Shown here piece by piece: positions 18,119-27,866 of a stretch of DNA of 64,000 bases (positions are counted from its first letter, which is position 1; every line of letters starts with the position of its first letter). The notes under the pieces were generated by a model, which had not been told where the DNA came from, did not search any database, and saw nothing but the letters and a program-made list of their open reading frames with translations. The position numbers and the translations under genes were made by a program. Origin of the DNA: Acinetobacter sp. WCHA55 (GTDB lineage Bacteria > Pseudomonadota > Gammaproteobacteria > Pseudomonadales > Moraxellaceae); contig NZ_CP032286.1 of the NCBI RefSeq assembly GCF_002165305.2, positions 1,488,001-1,552,000 of the forward strand. The letters are read 5' to 3'.

Positions 18119-19845
18119 TGAAACACGATTTTAAAGTTTATCTACGTCTACTTAGCTATTTAAAACCTTATTGGGGCGTAGCAATTCTTGTGGTGGTCGG
18201 TTTTGCTATAAATGCCGCGACAGAAGTTTCTGTTGCTAAATTACTTGAAAAAATTATTGAAGCGATTCAACACCGTGATCAAGGTTTTACAACCTTGTTC
18301 CCAATTTTAGTTGTTGTTGTGATGTTTTTCCGTGGGCTAGGTTTGTTCATGGGGGGATATTTTACGGCTGTTATTTCTAGAAACTTGGTCTTTAATATTC
18401 GCCAAGAAGTTTTTGCAAAATTATTGCGCCTTCCTGCACAGTATTATCTAGATAATAACAGTGGTCATATCACTGCGAAGATTATGTTTAATGTGGAGCA
18501 GCTTACCGCTGCATCTTCAGAATCATTAAAAACTATTGTTCAACAAGGTCTAATCACCATTGCACTGTTGGGGTACTTGATTTATAGCAATTGGCGTCTG
18601 ACCTTGTGTATTTTGATTTTTGCACCGCTGATTGGTTTACTTATCCGTAAAGCGGCAAAGCGCATGCGTAAGCTTTCTATTCAAGTCCAAGATACTATGG
18701 GTGATGTCAATCACGTGGTACAAGAGACGGTCAATGGTCACTTGGTGGTGAAAGGCTTTGGCGGACAGACTTATGAACAACAACGCTTTAGAGATACATC
18801 TTTAGAAAATTTACGTCGTGGCCTGAAAATGGTGGTTGTGCAACAGCTGAACAGTCCTGTTGTCCAATTAATTATGTCGATTGCTCTGAGCATCGTCATG
18901 TGGATCGCACTACGACCAGAGATCTTACAAGATACCAGTGCAGGTCAATTTGTAGCCTATATTACTGCAGCGGGTATGTTGAGTAAGCCAATTAAGGCGT
19001 TGACAGACGTGAATGAAAAAATTCAAAGGGGGATGGCGGCAGCACATTCAGTTTTTGAAATTTTAGATTTACCTGAAGAAAAAAATGTTGGGGCTTTAAC
19101 GCCAGTGTTGAAAGGTAATATTGACTTTAAACATGTGAACCTAGTTTATACCGATGGCCATCACGCATTGCATGATTTTAATCTGAGCGTAAAAGAAGGT
19201 GAGACGATTGCTTTAGTCGGGCGTTCTGGCGCTGGTAAAACATCTTTAGTGAATTTACTGGTGCGTTTTCAAGATACGACCTCGGGCCAAATTCTCTTTG
19301 ATGGTATCGATATTCACGATATTGAAATCAATAGTCTGCGTACCCAAGTGGCAATGGTCAATCAACAAGTGGTTTTATTTAACCGCACTGTTCGTGACAA
19401 TATTGCCTATGGTCAGCTTGAAAATGCCTCGGATGAAGAGGTGATTGCAGCGGCAAAAGCAGCTTATGCACATGACTTTATTATGGCTTTACCGCAAGGC
19501 TACAACACCAAGTTGGGGGCGCAAGGTCTCAATTTATCAGGTGGTCAACGCCAGCGTATAGCCATTGCTCGTGCGATTTTGAAAAATGCGCCTGTACTGA
19601 TATTGGATGAAGCCACTAGCGCGCTTGATAATGAATCAGAGTACTTTATTCAGCGTGCCTTCGACGCTGCAATGCGAGATCGGACCACGATTGTAATTGC
19701 GCATCGTTTATCCACTATTGAGAATGCGGACCGTATTGTAGTGATGGATAAAGGGCGTATAGTAGAGCAAGGTACACATGCTGAGCTTATTGCTAAGCAG
19801 GGTGCTTACTACCAACTCCATCAGCGTAATTTTGAGGAAAACTAA
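18118..19845 (+). CDS. msbA: Lipid A export ATP-binding/permease protein MsbA
   Basis: 575 residues, a half-transporter ABC exporter with six transmembrane helices (about 1-310) and a C-terminal ATPase. Walker A is GRSGAGKTSL (about 367), the signature NLSGGQRQRIAIARAIL and Walker B VLILDEATSALDNES. MsbA flips lipid A-core across the inner membrane. The GTG start at 18118 overlaps the exbD stop. The next genes, lpxK (3 bp away) and kdsB, belong to the same pathway, which supports MsbA over a generic multidrug ABC protein. Confidence 0.95.
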   Translation: MKHDFKVYLRLLSYLKPYWGVAILVVVGFAINAATEVSVAKLLEKIIEAIQHRDQGFTTLFPILVVVVMFFRGLGLFMGGYFTAVISRNLVFNIRQEVFAKLLRLPAQYYLDNNSGHITAKIMFNVEQLTAASSESLKTIVQQGLITIALLGYLIYSNWRLTLCILIFAPLIGLLIRKAAKRMRKLSIQVQDTMGDVNHVVQETVNGHLVVKGFGGQTYEQQRFRDTSLENLRRGLKMVVVQQLNSPVVQLIMSIALSIVMWIALRPEILQDTSAGQFVAYITAAGMLSKPIKALTDVNEKIQRGMAAAHSVFEILDLPEEKNVGALTPVLKGNIDFKHVNLVYTDGHHALHDFNLSVKEGETIALVGRSGAGKTSLVNLLVRFQDTTSGQILFDGIDIHDIEINSLRTQVAMVNQQVVLFNRTVRDNIAYGQLENASDEEVIAAAKAAYAHDFIMALPQGYNTKLGAQGLNLSGGQRQRIAIARAILKNAPVLILDEATSALDNESEYFIQRAFDAAMRDRTTIVIAHRLSTIENADRIVVMDKGRIVEQGTHAELIAKQGAYYQLHQRNFEEN

Positions 19846-19848
19846 GTC

Positions 19849-20853
19849 ATGTCAGGTGCGCAGTTTATTCAGGATGCTTGGAACTCACAGGCAAAGTGGT
19901 TAATTGTGTTTCGTCCGCTGTCTTGGTTATATCGAGGCGGTTTTCTTCTAAACCGTAAGTTGTATAAGTGTAATATTAAAAAAGCCTATACGGCTCCAAT
20001 ACCTGTCATGGTGATTGGTAATATTACCGTGGGCGGGAGTGGTAAAACCCCTCTACTTATTCACTTAGTGAGTTATCTACAAAGTAAGAATATTCGAGTG
20101 GGTGTAATCAGTCGTGGTTATGGTGCTAAAGGCCCATTTCCGACTATGGTGGATCTTAACTCATTACCTGAAAATGTAGGTGATGAGCCAACTCTTATCG
20201 TGCAATCTACAGATGTGCCAATGGCAGTGGGTCCAAATCGCCAAGAAAGTATTGAGCTACTTTTATCTCACTATCCCATTGATCTGATTATTAGTGATGA
20301 TGGGCTTCAGCATTGGGCTTTGAATCGCCAAATTGAATGGATTGTTCTGGACAATAATCGCGGACTAGGCAATGAAAAGTTATTGCCCGAAGGTTATTTA
20401 CGAGAGCCAAAGTCTAGACTGGATCAAGGCGTAGTGATCGAGCATGCAGATCATCCAACTCGTACAATGCACATGCACTTAGAGGTTGCAGAGCCTTACT
20501 TGTTGAATAGTACAGAGGCAAAAGCTTTCAATCCGCAAGATGATTTTTATGCGGTCGTGGGGATCGGGTTTCCGCAACGCTTTTATCGTACTTTAGAGCG
20601 TATGGGAGTGCAGCAGTTCCAGTGTCATGAGTTTGCCGATCATTATGAATATGAGTTAGAGGATTTGGTCTTTGATGATGCCAATCCCATCATTACCACT
20701 GAAAAAGATGCAGTGAAAATTTTAGCGCTGCTCAAACAAAATCCTAGTTTTGCCCGCGATATTTGGGTTGTTCCTGTCGATGCGGTGTTATCGACGGCGT
20801 GTTATGACACCTTACATCAACAGCTCACCGCTGTAGGTATTGAAATTTCTTAA
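19849..20853 (+). CDS. lpxK: Tetraacyldisaccharide 4'-kinase LpxK
   Basis: 334 residues. LpxK phosphorylates the 4' position of the lipid A disaccharide at the inner membrane. An N-terminal membrane-associating stretch ([17 protein letters not shown]) is followed by the P-loop [14 protein letters not shown] (about 57-70), [17 protein letters not shown] and the [10 protein letters not shown] motif with its catalytic Asp. ITTEKDAVK (about 284) is the C-terminal family signature. It lies between msbA and kdsB in the same operon. Confidence 0.96.
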   Translation: MSGAQFIQDAWNSQAKWLIVFRPLSWLYRGGFLLNRKLYKCNIKKAYTAPIPVMVIGNITVGGSGKTPLLIHLVSYLQSKNIRVGVISRGYGAKGPFPTMVDLNSLPENVGDEPTLIVQSTDVPMAVGPNRQESIELLLSHYPIDLIISDDGLQHWALNRQIEWIVLDNNRGLGNEKLLPEGYLREPKSRLDQGVVIEHADHPTRTMHMHLEVAEPYLLNSTEAKAFNPQDDFYAVVGIGFPQRFYRTLERMGVQQFQCHEFADHYEYELEDLVFDDANPIITTEKDAVKILALLKQNPSFARDIWVVPVDAVLSTACYDTLHQQLTAVGIEIS

Positions 20854-20861
20854 GGTCTTTT

Positions 20862-21623
20862 ATGAAGCATATTGTTATTCCAGCGCGTTTCGCAAGCACA
20901 CGTTTATCTGGAAAACCACTCCTTAAAATTCATGGCCGTGAAATGATTTTACGGGTCGTTGATCAGGCAAAGAAAGTTGAGGGTTTTGATGATCTCTGTG
21001 TTGCAACAGATGATCAGCGAATTTATGACCTCTGCATGGCTGAAGGCGTGGATGTGGTATTGACCTCAGCGGATCATCCTTCGGGAACAGACCGTCTAAG
21101 TGAAGTGGCAAAAATTAAGGGCTGGGGCAGCGAAGATATCATTGTGAATGTTCAAGGTGATGAGCCTTTATTGCCAGCGGCTTTGGTCAAGCAAGTCGCG
21201 CAACTTTTAGAGTCACAAGCTGATTGTTCAATGTCGACTTTGTGTGAACCAATTCAGCATTTAGATGAATTTAAACGTGACAGTATTGTTAAAGTGGTGA
21301 TGTCAAAGTACAAGCAAGCACTTTACTTTAGTCGTGCCACCATTCCATATGACCGCGATGCTGCAAAACAACTGGAACAAACGTTGCATAATCAGGCCTT
21401 TCGTCATTTGGGCTTGTATGCTTACCGCGTGAAACTGCTTCAAGAGTATGTGACATGGGATATGGGTACACTCGAAAAGCTCGAAAGTCTTGAGCAGTTG
21501 CGTGTTTTGGAGAATGGGCATCGTATTGCTATCGATATTGCGGAAGCAAACTTACCACCGGGTGTGGATACACAAGAAGATTTAGATCGTTTAAATGCCA
21601 TGGATGTGGCTCATTTTGCATAA
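20862..21623 (+). CDS. kdsB: 3-deoxy-manno-octulosonate cytidylyltransferase KdsB
   Basis: 253 residues. KdsB activates KDO as CMP-KDO for the LPS inner core. The N-terminal [24 protein letters not shown] (about 5-28) is the nucleotide-binding loop. [17 protein letters not shown], and [12 protein letters not shown] are the further signatures, and HLGLYAYRV lies near the C-terminus. It starts eight bases after lpxK and is followed 19 bases on by holB. Confidence 0.96.
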   Translation: MKHIVIPARFASTRLSGKPLLKIHGREMILRVVDQAKKVEGFDDLCVATDDQRIYDLCMAEGVDVVLTSADHPSGTDRLSEVAKIKGWGSEDIIVNVQGDEPLLPAALVKQVAQLLESQADCSMSTLCEPIQHLDEFKRDSIVKVVMSKYKQALYFSRATIPYDRDAAKQLEQTLHNQAFRHLGLYAYRVKLLQEYVTWDMGTLEKLESLEQLRVLENGHRIAIDIAEANLPPGVDTQEDLDRLNAMDVAHFA

Positions 21624-21642
21624 TAGAACTTAGGTCATCTAC

Positions 21643-22626
21643 ATGAAGCAAACGCTGCCTGAGCAGATTTATCCGTGGCATCAAAATGTTTGGGAAACTT
21701 TAACCACGCGCTTTCCCAATATTGGCCATGGTTTATTGTTTTATGGTAAAAAAGGTTGTGGTAAAGAGATTTTTGCTGAGCAGTTCCTTGCATGGGTCTT
21801 ATGTGCTAAGCGGCAGCCAAATCATTTGGCCTGTGGGGAGTGCGGAAGTTGTCAATGGTTAAAGGCGGATACACACCCCAATTATGTGTACATTACTACT
21901 GATGAAGACAATAAGAAACAAAATGCCAAAATCAAAATTGAGAAAATTCGTGATCTTCTGCCTTTTGTGCAACAAACGGTGGACGGTTGGCGTGTCATCA
22001 TGATTGAACCTGCTGAGGCTTTAAATACAGCTTCAGCCAATGCTTTATTGAAAACGCTTGAAGAACCGGGCGATCGTGTTGTTATCATTTTATTGGCAGA
22101 ACACTATTTAAAACTGCCTGCGACCATTCGAAGTCGTTTGCAGCATTTTGCTTTGGATCGCATTAATCAGCAGCAAGCGGAGCAATTTTTGAATCAGCAT
22201 TTGCCTCATAGTGATTTGGCGCAGCAACATTTGTTGATGAATTTGTCCAATCATATGCCATTGCAGGCAATTAGGTTGTCTGAGAGTGAATGGATTCCTC
22301 AACGTGTTGAATTCTTAAAGGATTGGCAAAAGTTGGTGGTGGCTAAAAATACGCCAATGGCAATTGCGACTAAGTGGAATAAAGCGCTGGCATTTAGTGA
22401 TTTTAGTCAAATGTTTGAGTACTTGTTGTCAGATTTGATTTGTGTCAAGCTAAATCAGCAGTTAAAAAATACTGATTTGGATTTTAGTGTGCTGGCAGAG
22501 CGGTATTCACTTGAAACTTTATTTTCAATTTATGCTGAGCTACAACAGTCAAAACAATATATTGAACAAAACGTACAAACTAATTTAGTGCTCGACCAAT
22601 TGTGTATTCGGTTGATGGATGTTTAA
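21643..22626 (+). CDS. holB: DNA polymerase III delta' subunit HolB
   Basis: 327 residues. HolB is part of the clamp loader that puts the beta clamp on DNA. GLLFYGKKGCGKEIFAEQFL (about 29-48) is its Walker A-like loop. CGECGSCQWL (about 66-75), with an earlier Cys, forms the zinc module. VIMIEPAEALNTASANALLKTLEEP is the region around sensor 1 and the Arg-finger loop (SRLQHF). It lies in the conserved order holB-pilZ-tatD; pilZ begins 15 bases after its stop. Confidence 0.94.
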   Translation: MKQTLPEQIYPWHQNVWETLTTRFPNIGHGLLFYGKKGCGKEIFAEQFLAWVLCAKRQPNHLACGECGSCQWLKADTHPNYVYITTDEDNKKQNAKIKIEKIRDLLPFVQQTVDGWRVIMIEPAEALNTASANALLKTLEEPGDRVVIILLAEHYLKLPATIRSRLQHFALDRINQQQAEQFLNQHLPHSDLAQQHLLMNLSNHMPLQAIRLSESEWIPQRVEFLKDWQKLVVAKNTPMAIATKWNKALAFSDFSQMFEYLLSDLICVKLNQQLKNTDLDFSVLAERYSLETLFSIYAELQQSKQYIEQNVQTNLVLDQLCIRLMDV

Positions 22627-22640
22627 AACAGGGGAATTTT

Positions 22641-22982
22641 ATGCAACCACGTATGGGCGGAATCATTCAAGCCAATATTCCAGATAAAGCCACATTATAT
22701 GCAAGCTACATGCCTTTTGTAGTCGGTGGTGGTTTATTTATTCCATCCAAACAACCTGTAAAAATGGGAGAAGAAGTCTTTGTTTTGGCAACATTGCCAG
22801 AACAAGCACAGAAAATTCCTCTCACAGGTAAAGTGATTTGGATTTCGCAAAAGCAAAATGGAATTAAACTCCAAGGATTTGGCATTCAACTTTCTGGGGA
22901 GAAAGGGGTTTATTACAAATCAGAAGCGGAAAAGTTGCTTGCAGGTCTTAAGTCTGAAGGGCGAACTAGTTACACTATGTAA
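22641..22982 (+). CDS. pilZ: Type IV pilus assembly PilZ domain protein
   Basis: 113 residues from the ATG at 22641, which has AGGGGAA six bases before it; a frame open further upstream overlaps holB and is not used. MQPRMGGIIQANIPDKATLYASYMPFVVGGGLFIPS matches the founding PilZ of Pseudomonas type IV pili. The R-x-x-x-R c-di-GMP motif of typical PilZ domains is missing, as it is in true PilZ, which works through PilB and FimX. The holB-pilZ-tatD order is the same as in Pseudomonas. Confidence 0.92.
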   Translation: MQPRMGGIIQANIPDKATLYASYMPFVVGGGLFIPSKQPVKMGEEVFVLATLPEQAQKIPLTGKVIWISQKQNGIKLQGFGIQLSGEKGVYYKSEAEKLLAGLKSEGRTSYTM

Positions 22983-23008
22983 TTAAGTACATGAAGTAGG
23001 AAACGCCT

Positions 23009-23782
23009 GTGTTTGTAGATACGCATTGCCATTTAACCATGCTAGATTTAACTCCTTATGGTGGGGATTTGGATTTAGCATTAGCGCAAGCACGTGCAGC
23101 GGGCGTTCATCGCTTTATGAGTATCTCGGTTGATATTGATGATCATATTAAGCTAGCAAAAATTGCAGCACGGCATGACGATGTGGGCTACAGCGTCGGG
23201 GTACATCCTTGTGAAGATCCTGAAACCATGGCCCGCGCGAGTACAGACTATTTAATTGAGTTGGCACAGCCTGAAAAAGTTTGGGCGATAGGTGAGACTG
23301 GCCTCGACTATTTTCATAGTACAGATTTCATTGCTGAGCAAAAAGACTGTTTTGCACGACATATCCATGCTTCACAAACCGTAAAAAAACCAGTTGTTGT
23401 GCATACTCGTTCTGCCAAACACGATACTGTTGATATTATTCGCGCTGAAAAATCTACACATGGTATTTTGCATTGTTTTACAGAAGACTGGGAAACCGCC
23501 AAAGCTGTTCTTGACTGCGGTTATTATGTGTCATTTTCAGGGATTGTATCTTTTAAAAATGCGCAAGACCTGCGTGATGTGGCAAAGCAAGTTCCTTTAG
23601 ATCGCTTATTAATTGAGACGGATAGTCCTTATTTAGCACCGATGCCATATAGAGGAAAGTCGAATGAGCCAAAGTACGTTCCTTATGTAGCCAAAGCCTT
23701 GGCAGATGTATATGATAAGTCCTTGGAAGAGATGGCTTTCATCACAACACAGAACTTTGAAAACCTTCTCAACATGAAGTAA
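23009..23782 (+). CDS. TatD family metal-dependent hydrolase
   Basis: 257 residues, a single TIM-barrel metal-dependent hydrolase. Metal ligands appear in VDTHCHL (about 3-9), AIGETGLDYF (about 92-101), VVHTRSA (about 131), HCFTEDW (about 152) and IETDSPYLAP (about 203). The TatD family includes 3'-5' exonucleases and D-aminoacyl-tRNA deacylase-like enzymes; this copy is the YcfH-like one usually next to holB/pilZ. It starts with GTG (GTGTTTGTAGAT) after a GTAGGAAA site. No ATG fits the conserved N-terminus. Confidence 0.92.
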   Translation: MFVDTHCHLTMLDLTPYGGDLDLALAQARAAGVHRFMSISVDIDDHIKLAKIAARHDDVGYSVGVHPCEDPETMARASTDYLIELAQPEKVWAIGETGLDYFHSTDFIAEQKDCFARHIHASQTVKKPVVVHTRSAKHDTVDIIRAEKSTHGILHCFTEDWETAKAVLDCGYYVSFSGIVSFKNAQDLRDVAKQVPLDRLLIETDSPYLAPMPYRGKSNEPKYVPYVAKALADVYDKSLEEMAFITTQNFENLLNMK

Positions 23783-23827
23783 ATAAATTGAAACGATAAA
23801 AGCGTATAAGAGAGTACTAGGGTGAAA

Positions 23828-24442
23828 ATGGATCGTCAGGCTCAGTTTCGAGCAAGAGAAGCGTTAATTTTCCAAGTGGCTGAACAGTTACTTTTAGAAA
23901 ATGGCGAAGCAGGGATGACCCTTGATGCATTGGCTGCAGAATTAGATCTAGCAAAAGGTACGCTTTATAAACATTTTCAAAGTAAAGATGAACTCTATAT
24001 GTTGCTCATTATTCGTAATGAGCAAATGTTGCTTGAAATGATTAAAGATACAGATAAACAGTTCCCTGAACATCTAGCTTTTTTTATGTTACATCATTTG
24101 CATCATCCTGAACGTACGGTGTTGTTTCATCAAATAGAAGAGCGGCTATCCACCACGGGTGTTGGGATTTATCATTTATTTACTGAGCTTTATCAAATTC
24201 GAAAGCAACGTCTACGTTTAATTATCCGTATGACCGAGCGGTATTTGGAGTCGATAGAGAGTCAAATGACAGTTCGTGATTATTTAGCATCGATTTGGTC
24301 TTTGACGCATGGTGCCGCGGCGATTTTGAACTCTAGTTTTTATCAACGTTATTTGGGTTCGCGTGATACTTTACGCGTGGCCTACATCGACCAAGCTCTG
24401 GCGATGCCTAAACAAATGGGTGCAGCAGGATATCTTGCTTAG
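23828..24442 (+). CDS. TetR family transcriptional regulator
   Basis: 204 residues. A TetR HTH occupies about 10-56: REALIFQVAEQLLLENGEAGMTLDALAAELDLAKGTLYKHFQSKDELYMLL, with the usual KGTLYKHF recognition helix. The C-terminal ligand domain is not assignable. The ATG at 23828 has AGGG five bases upstream; a GTG at 23822 is an alternative. It lies 46 bp after tatD and 12 bp before gspH on the same strand, so it may be cotranscribed with the secretion genes, but no target is evident. Confidence 0.88.
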   Translation: MDRQAQFRAREALIFQVAEQLLLENGEAGMTLDALAAELDLAKGTLYKHFQSKDELYMLLIIRNEQMLLEMIKDTDKQFPEHLAFFMLHHLHHPERTVLFHQIEERLSTTGVGIYHLFTELYQIRKQRLRLIIRMTERYLESIESQMTVRDYLASIWSLTHGAAAILNSSFYQRYLGSRDTLRVAYIDQALAMPKQMGAAGYLA

Positions 24443-24454
24443 CGGATAGGATGT

Positions 24455-25024
24455 ATGAAACTGAAACCACCTTCAAGGATTCAAGGATTCACACTGGTTG
24501 AATTGATGGTGGTTATTGTTATTATGGCCATTATGGCGTCATTGGTGATGTTGAATATAGATGGGGTCGATCAACGTAAAGCAGCGCAAGCCCGTGATTT
24601 TTTTATCATGGATGTACAGAAAATTGCACGTGAGGCAAATGACCAAGCACGTGTTTTGGCACTAGAAATTCATCCTGCAACCGATGTAACTGATTTTTCT
24701 TATAATGTTGTTGAATATAAAAAACCTCAATTCACCATGCAAACAGAACAACAAAATAATGTAATGCTGAATCAACAAAAATGGCAAAAATATAATGAGT
24801 TCCCGCAGCAAGTGTTAGCTAAAAATGTTTCTTTTGCTGTGCAATCCTTAGATTATGATGTTTCCCAAGCCCGAAATGGTGATTTAATCCAAGAGAGCGC
24901 TCATAAACTGATTTGGTTGGGAAATGGCGAAGCAAAACCTGTTCGTATTCAATTTTATTATGCCAATGAGCCCGTGGGTGCCGAAATTGAAATTGATCAT
25001 TTGGGTAAAATAAATGCGAGCTAA
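24455..25024 (+). CDS. gspH: Type II secretion minor pseudopilin GspH
   Basis: 189 residues. A short leader ends in a prepilin peptidase site: G|FTLVELMVVIVIMAIMASLV (about 12-31), with the mature Phe and Glu at +5. This helix is followed by a beta-rich domain. GspH is a minor pseudopilin of the type II secretion system, which exports lipases and other folded proteins. It is first in a gspH-I-J-K block; its end overlaps gspI by 11 bases. The GTG/ATG choice is clear because GGATAGGATGT precedes the ATG at 24455. Confidence 0.9.
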   Translation: MKLKPPSRIQGFTLVELMVVIVIMAIMASLVMLNIDGVDQRKAAQARDFFIMDVQKIAREANDQARVLALEIHPATDVTDFSYNVVEYKKPQFTMQTEQQNNVMLNQQKWQKYNEFPQQVLAKNVSFAVQSLDYDVSQARNGDLIQESAHKLIWLGNGEAKPVRIQFYYANEPVGAEIEIDHLGKINAS

Positions 25025-25460
25025 AGATTTAAAGAATACTTTGCCGTCTTGTGCTCGAATGAAATGCTACTTCATTAATCCGTGCTCAGGATTTACGTTG
25101 CTGGAAGTGATGGTGGCGTTGGCTATTTTTGCCACGGCAGCGGTCGCTTTAACTAAAGTGGGTGTGCAATATACTCAATCTACTGCACATGCGATTTTAC
25201 GTACTAAGGCACAATTTGTTGCCCTGAATGAAATTTCGATGATGGAAATTAATCGTGATTGGCTACAAGGCACGGCCTCTAAACAAATCAGCCAACAAGG
25301 TGAAACTTGGCAAATTGATAAATCAGCGCAAGCAACGATCAGTGCTAATGTCCAACGCGTCAATGTGCAAGTGGGCTTGGTGAATCCTGAAACTGGAAAA
25401 GTAGATTCGGGTGTTACGAGTTTAGTTTTTTTTAACCATCGTGATGGAAGCCAACCATGA
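25014..25460 (+). CDS. gspI: Type II secretion minor pseudopilin GspI
   Basis: 148 residues with the prepilin motif CSG|FTLLEVMVALAIFATAAVAL (about 24-45) and the ALNEI...W segment typical of GspI. From the first ATG (25014) the leader would be 26 residues, which is long. An internal ATG at 25059 (MKCYFINPCSG) gives an 11-residue leader, more normal for prepilins, but neither start has a clear ribosome-binding site. It overlaps gspH and ends four bases inside gspJ, so translation of the block is coupled. Confidence 0.87.
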   Translation: MRAKDLKNTLPSCARMKCYFINPCSGFTLLEVMVALAIFATAAVALTKVGVQYTQSTAHAILRTKAQFVALNEISMMEINRDWLQGTASKQISQQGETWQIDKSAQATISANVQRVNVQVGLVNPETGKVDSGVTSLVFFNHRDGSQP

Positions 25461-26077
25461 AAAAACGCTCAGGCTTTACTTTGGTCGAGTTATTGGTGGC
25501 AATCGCTATTTTTGCTGTACTTTCAGCTTTGGGGTGGAAGGTTTTTGATTATCTAATCAAGATTAAAGAACGCAACACTCAACATGAACAGCGCTTAAGT
25601 CAGCTACAGGAAGCATATCAACAAGTGTTACGTGACACTGTGCAAATTGTTCCAATTACTGCCAATGTTGCGGGGCAAATTCAACCCGCAGTCATGTTGC
25701 AAAATGGTCAGTTAACCTTTAGTAAAACTGGCGTGACTGATCCTTTAATGCAGGGCATACCGCCTGAAGAGCGAGTGGAATATATTTATAAAGCAGATGA
25801 AAAAAAACTGTACCGTTATAAATATAAAAATTTAAATCAAATAGGTCATGACCAACCTGAAACCAGTGTCTTAATGGAGTCGGTCGATCAATTTCAAGTG
25901 ATGGTGCTCAATCCAAATGAAATGGCACAATGGCCTAAGGTAGCATTGAGTGAAAATGATGTGACTCAAGCAAAAATACTACCGCGTGGTTTAAAAATAA
26001 ACCTCACCGTCAATGAGGTGAGTTATGAATGGGTGTTTAGTCTATTAAATACAGACTTTTTAAAACAAAAAAATTAA
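25457..26077 (+). CDS. gspJ: Type II secretion minor pseudopilin GspJ
   Basis: 206 residues starting MKKRSG|FTLVELLVAIAIFAVLSALGWKVFD, a six-residue leader and a perfect prepilin site. The downstream QLQEAYQQVLRDTVQIVPI and late SVDQFQVMVLN region fit GspJ. With GspI and GspK it forms the tip of the pseudopilus. The ATG overlaps the gspI stop (ATGA). A 78-base gap with a poly-G ribosome-binding site separates it from gspK. Confidence 0.9.
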   Translation: MKKRSGFTLVELLVAIAIFAVLSALGWKVFDYLIKIKERNTQHEQRLSQLQEAYQQVLRDTVQIVPITANVAGQIQPAVMLQNGQLTFSKTGVTDPLMQGIPPEERVEYIYKADEKKLYRYKYKNLNQIGHDQPETSVLMESVDQFQVMVLNPNEMAQWPKVALSENDVTQAKILPRGLKINLTVNEVSYEWVFSLLNTDFLKQKN

Positions 26078-26155
26078 GTTGCAGGATATGAAACTCAAGG
26101 ACTGTATGCAAAACCTTTTTTCTTTAAATGTATTCGTTGTAAATAGGGGGATCTT

Positions 26156-27106
26156 TTGAAGCACTCTCAGCATGGCATTGCATTGATCACCATTTTGGTG
26201 ATGGTGGCTTTAGCAACGATCCTTGCAGCTACAATTGCGAAACATCAGCGCAATACCGCAGAGAGTACGGCTTATTTAATGCGACAAAACCAAGCTCTGT
26301 TATACGCAAAAAGTGCTGAAGCTTTTTTTTCTGAGCTGTTGGTGGATGATGCTCAAAATGCAGCAGAGGTTGATCATCTACAAGAAACGTGGGCGAAGCC
26401 CATGCCTGCTTTTCCAGTGGAGGATGGTTTTGTTTCTGGGCGTTTAGAAGATGAGTCGGGAAAATTTAATTTAAATGCTTTAGTTAAGTCGGATAAAAAG
26501 CCGAATGAGGCTGCAAAACTTTGGTTTGAAAAGCTGTTGGTACGTGTTGGGTTACCTGCGCAGCTTTCAGAAGCAGTGATTGATTGGCAAGATGAAGATG
26601 ATGAAGTCAGTGGGCCGATGGGGGCTGAATCTGCTTATTATCAAAGTTTAGCTCAGGGGTATTTGGCATCAAATCGTGCTTTTTATAATATTGAACAATT
26701 AAAGTTGGTGCGGGGGTTTGAGGGGCGCAACTATCAACTGATTGCACCTTATGTGAGTGCTTTGCCGAGCAATGAGTTAAAGGTGAATATCAACACTGCA
26801 CCTGCATTGGTGTTGGCCAGTATTGATCCTAAGTTGGATGTCTCTACCATTCAAAATTTACAAAAACAAAGACAGGCTAACTTGGAGCATTTTTCCAATG
26901 TAAATGAACTGTGGGAAATTGATCCGTTTAAACAGGTGGACGAGGCTCAGCGGGCTGCTGTTAATGATTTTCTTGGGGTTCAATCGAACTATTTTAAAGC
27001 GAGAATTGAAGTCTTGTTGAATGAACGGAAGCGTCAGTTTAGTAGTGATTTGGTGCGAAAAGATCGAGCGGTATATGTGGCTTATCGGAGCATGTCGCCG
27101 TTTTAA
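26156..27106 (+). CDS. gspK: Type II secretion minor pseudopilin GspK (TTG start)
   Basis: 316 residues, the largest of the minor pseudopilins. MKHSQHG|IALITILVMVALATILAATIAKHQ is the prepilin site with Ile instead of Phe at +1, and no Glu at +5, as is normal for GspK. LEDESGKFNLNALV (about 98-111), AVIDWQDEDDEVSGPMGAESAYY and VNINTAPALVLASI are the family signatures. The start is TTG at 26156, supported by AGGGGG six bases upstream; no ATG lies before the signal. It is the last gene of the gspH-K block; gspC-G and the outer-membrane secretin are not in the window. Confidence 0.9.
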   Translation: MKHSQHGIALITILVMVALATILAATIAKHQRNTAESTAYLMRQNQALLYAKSAEAFFSELLVDDAQNAAEVDHLQETWAKPMPAFPVEDGFVSGRLEDESGKFNLNALVKSDKKPNEAAKLWFEKLLVRVGLPAQLSEAVIDWQDEDDEVSGPMGAESAYYQSLAQGYLASNRAFYNIEQLKLVRGFEGRNYQLIAPYVSALPSNELKVNINTAPALVLASIDPKLDVSTIQNLQKQRQANLEHFSNVNELWEIDPFKQVDEAQRAAVNDFLGVQSNYFKARIEVLLNERKRQFSSDLVRKDRAVYVAYRSMSPF

Positions 27107-27228
27107 AGGGTAAATGTAAGACTGATATGATTTACCAATTGGATTGAACAATAAAATAAATGAGCATAGGTTTACTTTTGCTTTATAATTAAAGTCAATT
27201 CTCAGAAAGTTTGATTGCATTACGGCAT

Positions 27229-27825
27229 ATGTTAATTCGTAAGTTATTTAAGTTTGAAAATGCCCATATTGTACGCAACTGTACATCGGATCGCTGTAAA
27301 CGCTCTATTCATGGCCATAGTTATAAAGTTGAATTACTCCTCAAAGCATCGAAATTAGATCATGGTCAAATGGTTTATGACTTTGGCTTGCTGAAAGGAG
27401 TGATTAAAGACCTTTATGACTCTTTTGATCATGCGATTTGTTTTTGGCAAAACGATAATCCAGAATACATCCAAGCGTGTAAAACGTTTAGTGCGCGTTG
27501 GGTATCGCTGCCTGTTTCGCCATCGGCTGAGCAATTTTCACGCATTTTCTTTTATCTTGCACAGCAGGTGCTTGCGTCGACCGTGACTCAAAACGGTGAG
27601 GGTGATGTAGAAGTGTATTCAGTGATTGTGCATGAGACCGATACGGGCTATGCGCAGAGTTTTATTGAAGATATTGAAAATGAGCAGATGGGACTTTTAG
27701 CTCTTAATGAAATAGAATTTTCAGAGCAAATTCAAGCAGAATGGAATGATACTGAAATGTATAGCAGGTTAAAAGAAGGTATCAAATTTCATAATCCGAA
27801 TGTAGAATTGCAAGTCAAATTGTGA
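27229..27825 (+). CDS. 6-pyruvoyl-tetrahydropterin synthase / QueD-like protein
   Basis: 198 residues, longer than QueD (about 120). It keeps a first zinc His (FENAH), HGHSYKVELLLKA (about 30-42), MVYDFGLLK, FDHAIC and VHETDTGYAQSF, the counterparts of the QueD zinc, substrate and Glu motifs. The Cys before HGH is spaced by four residues (CKRSIHGH) rather than three as in E. coli QueD (CGRLHGH). QueD makes 6-carboxy-tetrahydropterin for queuosine. This longer branch is widespread in gammaproteobacteria but its role is not certain. The ATG at 27229 is chosen over a TTG 18 bases before. Confidence 0.8.
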   Translation: MLIRKLFKFENAHIVRNCTSDRCKRSIHGHSYKVELLLKASKLDHGQMVYDFGLLKGVIKDLYDSFDHAICFWQNDNPEYIQACKTFSARWVSLPVSPSAEQFSRIFFYLAQQVLASTVTQNGEGDVEVYSVIVHETDTGYAQSFIEDIENEQMGLLALNEIEFSEQIQAEWNDTEMYSRLKEGIKFHNPNVELQVKL

Positions 27826-27866
27826 AATTTGTCACAGAATATAAAGTCAAGGAATAAGGCGCAAGT

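Noticed and set aside
18701..18730. TCAATCACGTGGTACA in msbA as a parS
   Set aside because: The core CACGTG is present but the flanks are not palindromic, and it lies within a conserved coding region.
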